Shown: in pieces, positions 8,996 to 15,870 of the stretch
How the letters are laid out: each line of letters starts with the position of its first letter
Numbering within the stretch: the stretch's first letter is position 1
Source: Gemmatimonadota bacterium
GTDB taxonomy: Bacteria > JBHIER01 > G020348925
Length of the DNA stretch: 47,546 nucleotides
NCBI GenBank assembly: GCA_020348925.1
Contig: CP070758.1
Location: 3,374,265-3,421,810, forward strand
Direction of reading: 5' to 3'
Position numbers and translations under genes: made by a program
The notes under the pieces: model-generated
What the model was told of the DNA's origin: nothing
Database searches by the model: none
The model's input: the letters and a program-made list of their open reading frames with translations, nothing else

Positions 8996-9442
8996 ATGAA
9001 AGAGGCCAAAAAATTGGCGGAACTGACGCCAAAAATTATGAATGCCTTTCACGATCTCGGGCGCCACCACCCTTCAGGCGCAAAGCTCTCGATGCGGCAA
9101 TATCAGACGTTGATCATCCTCAAGGCGAGTGGCTCCTTAACCCTTTCCCAACTCTGTAAGAAACTGAACCTGGCCCCATCAACCGGAACCGAACTGGTGA
9201 ACAGAATGATTACGGCCGGCTACATCCAGAAAGAACACGAGCAACCGGATCAGAGACAGGTGCTCCTATCCGTTTCTCCCAAGGGACTGGAACTCATGGA
9301 GAAGAGAAAGGAGGAAACAACGGACATGTTCTCGAAGTTTTTATCGAAGCTTTCGTCGGACGAGGATCGAAAAAATTTTGTTTCCTGTTTCGAGCAAATT
9401 TGGAATCTTCTCCGGAGTCACCAACCGAAAAATTCGGAATAG
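8996..9442 (+). CDS. MarR-family winged-helix transcriptional regulator
   Basis: 148 residues. A winged helix-turn-helix occupies about residues 45-105: LTLSQLCKKLNLAPSTGTELVNRMITAGYI is the helix-turn-helix stretch, given here only as a landmark by its ends LTLSQL and TAGYI, and DQRQVLLSVSPKG is the wing. Flanking helices should form the dimer interface, and the length is typical for the family. The ribosome site is weak (GAGA). It starts 9 bases after the receptor stop, so the two are likely co-transcribed. It probably represses its own operon through the palindromes near 6705-6740; the ligand is unknown. Confidence 0.88.
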   Translation: MKEAKKLAELTPKIMNAFHDLGRHHPSGAKLSMRQYQTLIILKASGSLTLSQLCKKLNLAPSTGTELVNRMITAGYIQKEHEQPDQRQVLLSVSPKGLELMEKRKEETTDMFSKFLSKLSSDEDRKNFVSCFEQIWNLLRSHQPKNSE

Positions 9443-9564
9443 CTTATCGGGGCACTCAACACTATCTATACGGGGAATTATTCCCGGACCATGATCATTC
9501 GCCACAGAGGCGCGGCTCTCCCCCTTGAACTTTTATAAATCCTGTGTAACAGGGAAGTGAAGAT

Positions 9565-9945
9565 ATGAATCCAACACTGGTGACTGGGACACGCATCGTC
9601 GTTGTCGCCCTGATTTTCTACTCCATCGGCATTCTGACTGAACAGCGAAAACATCGGATCACTATTCTGGTATTGACTGCTCTGACCATCGGCATCATCA
9701 CGGATATCACCGCGACGGCTTTTATGATTGTCGGTTCGCCGAATTCTCCCTTCACCCTCCACGGTTTTTTGGGTTATTCCGCACTGGCCGCCATGCTGAT
9801 CGATACAATCTCGATGTGGCGCTTCCGCTTGAAGAGGGGCGGGAACACTTCCGTCACAAAACACCTCCACCTCTATTCGAGGTACGCCTATATCTGGTGG
9901 GTCGTTGCCTTTGTATCAGGCGGTCTGCTTGTTTTCTTGAAATAA
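9565..9945 (+). CDS. HsmA/TIGR03987-family four-helix membrane protein
   Basis: 126 residues that are almost all membrane: helices at about 9-26, 33-56, 63-85 and 105-124. The opening MNPTLVTG, the FYSIGILTEQRK segment after helix 1, the H-G-F-L-G-Y start of helix 3 and the HLHLYSRYAYIWW segment before helix 4 resemble the TIGR03987 family. The several histidines could bind heme or a metal. It lies about 120 bases after marR on the same strand and may share its control. Its molecular role is not established, and the family call rests on memory of the pattern. Confidence 0.68.
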   Translation: MNPTLVTGTRIVVVALIFYSIGILTEQRKHRITILVLTALTIGIITDITATAFMIVGSPNSPFTLHGFLGYSALAAMLIDTISMWRFRLKRGGNTSVTKHLHLYSRYAYIWWVVAFVSGGLLVFLK

Positions 9946-9958
9946 CCCATTTCAAGAA
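9934..9958 (+). terminator. Hairpin across the stop codon of the HsmA-like gene
   Basis: TTCTTGAAAT (9934-9943) and ATTTCAAGAA (9949-9958) form a perfect 10-base stem with a 5-base loop. The stem includes the TAA stop of the preceding gene. No T-run follows, so it may be an RNA-stabilising hairpin or weak terminator separating this operon from the sigma factor operon. Confidence 0.4.
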
Positions 9959-10134
9959 GGAGGAAACCGATCTGCCCCCGGATTCCTGACCAAAATCCTC
10001 CATGAATGACAGTCCCACATTTCTTTATCTTTTCAACTTTAAAAACTTTTTGACGCTCCGACTTTTTTTTTAACTTTTTCACAAAATACGTGTCTATATC
10101 ATTGAACGGTTCACATGTGACCAGGAGGGCGGAT

Positions 10135-10686
10135 TTGCCAGACGATCATGAGCTCATGATGGCGGTACGGGACGGCGACCTGGACAGGTTGGGTCCTTTG
10201 TTCGAGAAACACAACAGGCATCTGTACAACTTTTTCTTCAGACAGACTAGGGATCCGCACACGAGCGAGGATCTCGTTCAGGATGTCTTCCATAAAATAT
10301 TGAGATACCGCCACACATACAGAGGGGAGAGCAAATTCACCACGTGGATGTTCTCGATCGCCCACAATTCGAAAATCGATTATTATCGGAAGAACAAACA
10401 TCAGGGCGACCAAATAGAGTTGTCCGAATCACTGGTGAGTAGTGACCCCACACCGGAGGACACATCCCTTCAAAAGGACGAGAAGGCTCTCCTGATGAAG
10501 GCGCTGCGGATGCTATCGGAGGAAAAGCGAGAGGTGTTATTGTTGAGCCGGTTCCAGAACATGAAGTACGAAGAAATTGCGAAAATCCTGGGCTGCAAGG
10601 TGGGCACGATTAAGGCCCGCGTCCACTGGGCCCTCAAAGATTTAACGAATGCATACCATAAACTTGCGGGGAGTGATGCATCATGA
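10135..10686 (+). CDS. ECF-type RNA polymerase sigma factor
   Basis: The likely start is the TTG at 10135, six bases after a perfect AGGAGG (10123-10128), giving 183 residues. The frame could be extended to a GTG at 10090, but that has no ribosome site. Region 2 is at about residues 20-88, with EDLVQDVFHKILRYRHTYRG spanning 2.2-2.3 and FTTWMFSIAHN in 2.4. Region 4 is at about 118-170, with YEEIAKILGCKVGTIKARV as the helix-turn-helix. The stop overlaps the next start by ATGA, so sigma and anti-sigma are translationally coupled. The downstream DUF4097 proteins suggest an envelope-stress regulon. Confidence 0.93.
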   Translation: MPDDHELMMAVRDGDLDRLGPLFEKHNRHLYNFFFRQTRDPHTSEDLVQDVFHKILRYRHTYRGESKFTTWMFSIAHNSKIDYYRKNKHQGDQIELSESLVSSDPTPEDTSLQKDEKALLMKALRMLSEEKREVLLLSRFQNMKYEEIAKILGCKVGTIKARVHWALKDLTNAYHKLAGSDAS

Positions 10687-11489
10687 CGTGTGAGAACATT
10701 CAAGAGCGGATCATCGATTATGTATTGGGTGCGGTGGAGGCTGCCGAAAAGAGGACTGTCAAGGACCATCTGGCCGAATGCGAAACCTGTCGGCTTCAGC
10801 TCGAGCGGATGGAAATCGTGTGGAGGGGATTGAACCGCCTGCCCGAGAGCGAGCCGTCACCGGCCCTGCGAAGCCGTTTTTACGCCATGCTGGAGAGTGA
10901 AAAACACAGGGAACCGCACAAGATCCCCTTGTCCGGGCGTATCGAGGGTTTCATCGCATCTCTCTGGCCGAAACGACCCGCACTCCAACTGGCGTATGCG
11001 CTGGTCCTTTTGATCGTGGGTCTGTTCATCGGCGGTCGGGTCCAGGTGTGGGAACATGGTAACGGTGAGATGGCTGCCCTCCGCCAGGAAATCTCAGAGA
11101 TGCGGCAGATGGTCTCCGTGTCGCTGATGAATCAGACTTCCTCGGGGGAGCGCTTGCGGGGCATTCAGTACACAGAGCAGATCAAACATCCTACAGGGCC
11201 ATTGTTGCAAGTCCTTCTCGGCACATTGAACTCCGATCCCAATGTCAACGTCCGTCTGGCCGCGGTGGACGCCCTCTTCGCCTTCAGTGACCGACCCGGG
11301 ATTCGGGAGGCACTTATTGCATCGCTGTCACAACAGACCTCACCACTGGTTCAGATATCCCTTATCGATCTCCTCGTGGAGATTCGAGAACGGCGGTCGC
11401 TGGAAGCACTGAGAGACCTCATTGGGAATCAGCAGGTCGATCCGACCGTCAAGGAGTATGCCGAGAAACGGATCAACGAGCTTATTTGA
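10683..11489 (+). CDS. Membrane-bound zinc-finger anti-sigma factor with HEAT-like C-terminal domain
   Basis: 268 residues. The N-terminus is a zf-HC2-type anti-sigma domain with H29, C33 and C36 in the H-x3-C-x2-C pattern. One transmembrane helix spans about 101-119. A short coiled segment follows (EMAALRQEISEMRQMV), then about 165-266 reads as helical HEAT-like repeats (LNSDPNVNVRLAAVDALFAF, SPLVQISLIDLLVEI). The first domain should hold the sigma factor at the membrane; the outer part is placed to sense an envelope signal by protein contact. It starts inside the sigma gene's stop (ATGA). The HEAT-like tail is unusual compared with short anti-sigma factors of this class. Confidence 0.85.
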   Translation: MTCENIQERIIDYVLGAVEAAEKRTVKDHLAECETCRLQLERMEIVWRGLNRLPESEPSPALRSRFYAMLESEKHREPHKIPLSGRIEGFIASLWPKRPALQLAYALVLLIVGLFIGGRVQVWEHGNGEMAALRQEISEMRQMVSVSLMNQTSSGERLRGIQYTEQIKHPTGPLLQVLLGTLNSDPNVNVRLAAVDALFAFSDRPGIREALIASLSQQTSPLVQISLIDLLVEIRERRSLEALRDLIGNQQVDPTVKEYAEKRINELI

Positions 11490-11502
11490 CGGGAGGTGTA
11501 CG

Positions 11503-12360
11503 ATGATTAAAACACTGTTTGCTGTCGCTGCGATCTTCGTTCTCTTCATCCTCGGGATCATCCATGCCGACGTGGAAAAGACCGAAGTGATCGAGAAAAC
11601 GTATCAGTTCAAGGATACCCAGGCCGAGAACCTCCTCATCGTCGACAACGTCTGGGGTGACATTCGTGTGACCGGTTACAACGGAGATAATATTCGTGTC
11701 AAGGCGGCGAGATCCATTTCGGCTCGCACCGAGAGAATCTTGGCAGAAATCGAAGAGGAGGTCTACCTGGACATCACAGAAAAAGACGATATGATCGAAC
11801 TGTATGTGGATGGACCCTTCCGGGATTACGACGGCAGCTCCCGGCGCAGGGGCAAGCGGCGTCACATCCATTACGAAGCTCGTTATGATTTCGAGATTGA
11901 GGTACCCCGGGGGACGTGGGTGGAACTGAGTACGGTGAACGATGGGGAGATCCTCGTTCGGGATATCGATGGGGATTACGATGTCCACAACGTCAACGGC
12001 GGCATAGAAATGGAGAGAATCGGTGGGTCCGGAGAGGTGTATGCGGTCAACGGGGATGTGACCGTCGACTTCGTGAAGAACCCGTCGAAGAACAGCCGGT
12101 TCGGTTCCCTCAACGGGGACGTTCGCCTCCACTTCCTGCCGAAGTTATCCGCTGACTTCTATTTGAAAACCTTTAACGGTGAGATCTACTCCGATTTCCC
12201 TGTATCGTATCTGCCCATACAATCGGAGACGAGCTCGTCGAAAAATGGAAGCAGGTATGTCTACAAGGTCAATCGTGAAACAGCGGTCAGGGCAGGTGAT
12301 GGCGGGCCGGAAATCGAGCTGGACGGATTCAACGGGGATATGTTTATCCTGAAAAAGTAG
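11503..12360 (+). CDS. Exported DUF4097-family beta-helix-like protein, first copy
   Basis: The ATG at 11503 follows GGGAGG by six bases, giving 285 residues; a longer in-frame extension to 11422 lies inside the previous gene and is rejected. A signal peptide ends near residue 21 (IIHADVE). The mature part has the DUF4097 rhythm of short strands with N-G/D-G turns: VNDGEI, VRDIDGDYDV, VNGGIEM, VNGDVTV, SLNGDVRL, FNGEI. An Arg-rich insert lies near residues 110-125. Such proteins are thought to form periplasmic or surface beta-solenoids, and their function is open. It is 13 bases after the anti-sigma gene and almost surely in that operon. Confidence 0.83.
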   Translation: MIKTLFAVAAIFVLFILGIIHADVEKTEVIEKTYQFKDTQAENLLIVDNVWGDIRVTGYNGDNIRVKAARSISARTERILAEIEEEVYLDITEKDDMIELYVDGPFRDYDGSSRRRGKRRHIHYEARYDFEIEVPRGTWVELSTVNDGEILVRDIDGDYDVHNVNGGIEMERIGGSGEVYAVNGDVTVDFVKNPSKNSRFGSLNGDVRLHFLPKLSADFYLKTFNGEIYSDFPVSYLPIQSETSSSKNGSRYVYKVNRETAVRAGDGGPEIELDGFNGDMFILKK

Positions 12361-12440
12361 TAGCTATATATCGCAACTGATGCTACTGATTTTGAATGAA
12401 AATTGTAAATTCAAAAATGAAAAACTTTTCACCCGTGTTT

Positions 12441-12488
12441 CCCCTTATCACTGGGGAATTCATGCACGTTCCCCCTTATCAAAGGGGG
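12441..12488. repeat. Two adjacent CCCCTTATCA hairpins
   Basis: CCCC/GGGG (12441-12456) and CCCCCTT-ATCA-AAGGGGG (12471-12488, perfect 7-base stem) lie 15 bases apart between the two DUF4097 genes. They look like two copies of one small palindrome sharing CCCTTATCA. A related form, CTCCCTTACAAAGGGGGA, lies near 38379-38396. They may be a small intergenic repeat or RNA-processing sites that set different mRNA levels for the two genes. Confidence 0.4.
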
Positions 12489-12637
12489 CTGGAGGGCGTT
12501 ATCATCATTGAAGATTTTCATTCGCGGTCTACCAAATCTAAAACCGCCTTGAATGAAAATAGTTCACAACCTTTTTGGAAACGACTTGTCCATAGTGATG
12601 AGATGAAAAAAAGAAAGAGCAAAAAAAGGAGGTTATT

Positions 12638-13474
12638 ATGATTCGAAAAGCATCCCTCGTCATCGTTCTGTCCCTCTTCACCGGATTGGGGTGGGTGTAT
12701 ACTCAAGAAGAGGCGCTCGATCGCATTAATGTCAAATTGACGGATCCTTCGAAGCCCGTGTATGTGGAATTGAGTCTGGTGAACGGAGGCATCACGGTGA
12801 CGGGCTACGAAGGAGTGGAGGTGATTGTCGAGGCGAAGACCAGGACCCGCAAACTTTCGGAGGGAAAAGACCGGGGCAAGAAGACGAAAGGCATGTTCCG
12901 CATTCCTGTGTATTCGACCTCTCTTGAGGTGGAAGAACACAACAACAGAATAGAGATCTCGACAGCTTCCTATAAAAGGACCATCGATGTGGAGTTGAAG
13001 GTCCCGGTGAACACGTCGCTCAATCTACATTGCGTCAATCATGGAGATATTTACGTGGAGAACGTGACGGGCGACCTCGACGTAAACAATACGAACGGAA
13101 AAGTCACGCTGCGAAGCATATCCGGTTCCGTGGTCGCCCATGCCTTGAATAAAGACGTGGTCGTCACCTTTGAGGCGGTGGATTCAGAGAATCCCATGTC
13201 TTTCAGCAGCTTGAACGGTGACATCGATGTCACGTTTCCCAAGAACCTGAAATGCAACGTCAAGATCAAGAACGATATGGGCGATGTTTACAGTGATTTT
13301 GAAATCACGCGCAGCGAGAGGCCTGCCGAAACATTCGAGGAGAATGACCGGGGGCACGACGGGAAGTACCGGGTTCGGGTTGAGCGGACGTTCTACGGTA
13401 CCATCAACGGGGGCGGACCGGAGTATTCGTTTAAAAACTTTAACGGCGATATCATGATCCGCAGGGTCAAATAG
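12638..13474 (+). CDS. Exported DUF4097-family beta-helix-like protein, second copy
   Basis: 278 residues; ATG after a strong AAGGAGG. A signal peptide ends near residue 22 (WVYTQEE). The body repeats the pattern of its neighbour: LVNGGITVTGYEG, VNHGDIYV, NNTNGKVTL, SLNGDIDV, FNGDIMI. It also has a basic insert (residues about 72-90, rich in K and R). The paralog pair probably arose by duplication and diverged strongly. It is separated from the first copy by about 280 bases that hold small hairpins, and a strong terminator follows, closing the sigma-factor operon. Confidence 0.83.
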   Translation: MIRKASLVIVLSLFTGLGWVYTQEEALDRINVKLTDPSKPVYVELSLVNGGITVTGYEGVEVIVEAKTRTRKLSEGKDRGKKTKGMFRIPVYSTSLEVEEHNNRIEISTASYKRTIDVELKVPVNTSLNLHCVNHGDIYVENVTGDLDVNNTNGKVTLRSISGSVVAHALNKDVVVTFEAVDSENPMSFSSLNGDIDVTFPKNLKCNVKIKNDMGDVYSDFEITRSERPAETFEENDRGHDGKYRVRVERTFYGTINGGGPEYSFKNFNGDIMIRRVK

Positions 13475-13497
13475 CATCCTGCAGTCGCATCGAATTG

Positions 13498-13535
13498 AAA
13501 AAGGGTTCCTAATATATCCGGAACCCTTTTTCTTT
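13498..13535 (+). terminator. Rho-independent terminator of the sigma/anti-sigma/DUF4097 operon
   Basis: An A-run and GGGTTCC (13503-13509) pair with GGAACCC (13520-13526) across a 10-base loop, followed by TTTTTCTTT. The A-run before the stem lets it act on the opposite strand too, which would suit the convergent methyltransferase gene. Confidence 0.8.
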
Positions 13536-13747
13536 GAACGTATGTACGATTAAGCCCCAAGAACAATCCGCTTGGCGATCTTCGTACTCCTTTCTTCTGC
13601 TTCCTTTCCTCAGTTCTCTTGCATCTCTGTGTTATTGCCCCTTTCATATTCGATACTTATGGACTCCTTGACTTTTCGACTTTTTGACTTATAATATTTA
13701 TTTTTTAAACCTAACTCCGAACATATGACACTCTGTTTTACCGTATA

Positions 13748-14560
13748 TCACTTTACGTTAGCATGAAACACCGAATACGTAAAAAAAGCATAGTAATCCG
13801 GGCAGTTTAAAATGAAGTCAGGTGACTCCGGCAGACAGAGACGCTCATATTCAGCCCAATCCTCCTCCGATACTTCTTGTTGTTTCTCGCCCCAGAGCAT
13901 TTGAAAGAACAGAATCAAAGCATGGCGAATATCGTCACGCAGAGGAGCGTGCACATCGTCTACGAAGGTTTGAACTGTTGGCTCATCAAAATCCGCTTCG
14001 CAAAACCAACCCAGTGCACGGAGAAAGTTCGTCTCCGGTTTTTTTCCCGTGACTATGGGGATCAGCGCCGAGCAGGTGGCGTTCAACCGTGCTTCCAACA
14101 GGGAATATCCCGGCAGCAGCATTTGCGAAGACCAGGCCAGAATGGCCACAGTACCCCCGGGCTTGACCACCCGAGCAAGCTCTTTCAACACCGACAGGGA
14201 TCTTTCCTCGATAGGATATCCCACACAGTCCGAACTCCAGGCACAGTCGAAGGTGTTATCATCAAAAGGCAGATTCCTCACGTCTCCTTTCTGAAAATTA
14301 ATCCGTTCGGACAGTCCTGCTTTTCTCACAATATCTTTCGCGCACAGGATAAACTCCGGGGAAATATCCAGACCCGTGACATGCCCCCTTGAACCCACTA
14401 CCTCGGCAAGTAGTAATGCCTGCTGGCCGATTCCGCATCCCGCATCGAGGCCATGACTTCCGGGGGGAAATTTCAACGTCTGGATTACCTCCCGGAGAAT
14501 TGGTTCTCGCAAAGGATGCGTCTCTTGTAACTGCTTTATGTATGTATCCGTATCAGTCAT
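13748..14560 (-). CDS. SAM-dependent methyltransferase, UbiE-like class I
   Basis: 270 residues. The class I Rossmann core runs from about 35 to 150: motif I LDAGCGIGQ, acidic end of strand 2 GLDIS, KGDVRNLPFDDNTFD around strand 4, and LARVVKPGGTVAIL as the post-motif segment. The C-terminal 100 residues, with WFCEADFDEPTV, probably form the substrate lid. The substrate is not evident. The ATG overlaps the end of the TIGR04076 gene by 8 bases, so the two are co-translated. It is the last gene of a set that may include the amidotransferase upstream. Confidence 0.85.
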   Translation of the reverse strand: MTDTDTYIKQLQETHPLREPILREVIQTLKFPPGSHGLDAGCGIGQQALLLAEVVGSRGHVTGLDISPEFILCAKDIVRKAGLSERINFQKGDVRNLPFDDNTFDCAWSSDCVGYPIEERSLSVLKELARVVKPGGTVAILAWSSQMLLPGYSLLEARLNATCSALIPIVTGKKPETNFLRALGWFCEADFDEPTVQTFVDDVHAPLRDDIRHALILFFQMLWGEKQQEVSEEDWAEYERLCLPESPDFILNCPDYYAFFTYSVFHANVK

Positions 14561-14888
14561 TTTCCATTCTCTCCACCTTAAATATGACAGGTCGAAACCA
14601 GTCTGTGCAGCCGGTTATGAGAGTACCACGTTGTTTGATACCCCTCACATGGGCACCATAAGCAATAGTCATGATATCTTTTCGTATGTCCGCCCAGGCC
14701 CAGTCGCAAAATTTCTGAGGAACTTTTTGGAAATCAGCTTCGGATTCGAGTATAAATTCCTGACCATCATAAAAACATTCACAGAACCCAGTGTTTTTGT
14801 ATTCATCCTCTAAATATTCTTCAATCAAATCATGGTTTACAGTTCGTTTAAGAACGGTGATTTTACATTTGGGTAGTCTGGTAGACAT
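14553..14888 (-). CDS. TIGR04076-family protein
   Basis: The ATG at 14888 has AAGGAG nine bases upstream, giving 111 residues; the longer frame to 14927 is not needed. Recognisable family features are CKITVLKR near the start, an F-x-D-G-Q-E-F segment, KFCDWAWADI in the middle, and a C-terminal TGCTDWFRPVIFKVER. The family is small, soluble and of unknown function, with conserved cysteines (here in PKCK, FCECF, KFCDW and TGCTD) that suggest metal binding or redox chemistry. It overlaps the methyltransferase start by 8 bases. Confidence 0.75.
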   Translation of the reverse strand: MSTRLPKCKITVLKRTVNHDLIEEYLEDEYKNTGFCECFYDGQEFILESEADFQKVPQKFCDWAWADIRKDIMTIAYGAHVRGIKQRGTLITGCTDWFRPVIFKVERMEND

Positions 14889-14950
14889 TTTAAGGTGCTC
14901 CTTATGACAATAATTTGATACAAGCACAATGTAAGCTCCTTTTATTGGCG

Positions 14951-15670
14951 CTATTTTCCCGCCTTCACAAGAGATGCAAATCGTTGAAGAATCTTCGCCG
15001 CATGCGGAGTCTCAACCACTCCAGATCGCAACGATGATATATCCAATCCCTCCGCTTTCAGCCCCAGAGATTGCTCATTAATGTAGGATCGCATAATGGC
15101 CGCCTCGAATTCGGGGTGAAACTGGACACCCCAGGCACATTCGCCGACCCGAATGGCGTGATGCGGCTCAAATGCATTGCTTGCTAATATCAGGGCACCA
15201 GGAGGCAAGCGCAGAACCGTCTGCGTGTGTGTGACGTGACCAAGAAACTCTCTCGGTAAGATGCTTATGAGCTCATCGCCTGCCCCTTTGTCTTCGATCT
15301 CAATTCGAACGGTCCCGATCTCCCTGCCTCTGGGATGGTTTCCAACATGACCGCCCATGGCGTATGCCAGCAACTGATGACCGTAGCACAGCCCGAGAAA
15401 GGGAGTCCCACGCTCAATTATTCCCCGTATCCATCCGGCAAGTTCTTCGCTCCACGGCTCGCGATCAGTGACCATGGCGTGGGATCCGGTAACAACAACC
15501 CCGCAGAACGAGTCGTCGGTTGGCAAAGACTCATTTCTAAACACTGCTAAGACACGGACCGCGTCCTTCGATAATCCCATACCCCGGATAGTCCAATCTT
15601 CAAAATCGCCGAAAGCTCGGGCCGTAGCTTCAAAAGTTGTTCCAGCCTTGATAATCAGGATAGGCTTCAT
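14951..15670 (-). CDS. Class I glutamine amidotransferase (stand-alone GATase)
   Basis: 239 residues. The catalytic triad is visible: nucleophile C95 in GLCYGHQL, and H185/E187 in GVQFHPEFE. VVTGSHAMV (about 58-67) is the usual glycine-rich loop before the elbow. It resembles stand-alone GMP-synthase-like amidotransferases rather than GuaA, since no synthetase domain follows. It should release ammonia from glutamine or cleave a gamma-glutamyl bond; the acceptor is unknown. It is 62 bases upstream of the TIGR04076 gene on the same strand, so an operon of three is likely. Confidence 0.86.
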   Translation of the reverse strand: MKPILIIKAGTTFEATARAFGDFEDWTIRGMGLSKDAVRVLAVFRNESLPTDDSFCGVVVTGSHAMVTDREPWSEELAGWIRGIIERGTPFLGLCYGHQLLAYAMGGHVGNHPRGREIGTVRIEIEDKGAGDELISILPREFLGHVTHTQTVLRLPPGALILASNAFEPHHAIRVGECAWGVQFHPEFEAAIMRSYINEQSLGLKAEGLDISSLRSGVVETPHAAKILQRFASLVKAGK

Positions 15671-15870
15671 ACGTTTTCAGGTTCATACACTTGTGAAGAT
15701 ATATACCGTTGATTCGATGTCGATAAATCTTTTCAAAAAACTACTCTCTTGTCACTCCTGCCGAGACTTCTGTATGTCATTCCGGTCGCATTCCCAGAAT
15801 CCACAATTCAGCAACAACCCACCTTACCGGTTGGAGACGCCTGATGCGCGGGCGTAACATTCACTACCAT

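Noticed and set aside
10111-10120. TCACATGTGA palindrome just before the sigma factor start
   Set aside because: Only 10 bases, inside the leader next to the ribosome site; too short to call an operator.
13668-13695. Plus-strand promoter TTGACT-N16-TATAAT
   Set aside because: It lies in a run of GACTTTT repeats and points into the 3' ends of minus-strand genes with no plus gene downstream for many kilobases; likely chance from the repeat.
15768-15800. GTCATTCCGG, possible further copy of the MITE-like element
   Set aside because: Only one end is present; no matching GGAATGAC partner lies at the expected distance.
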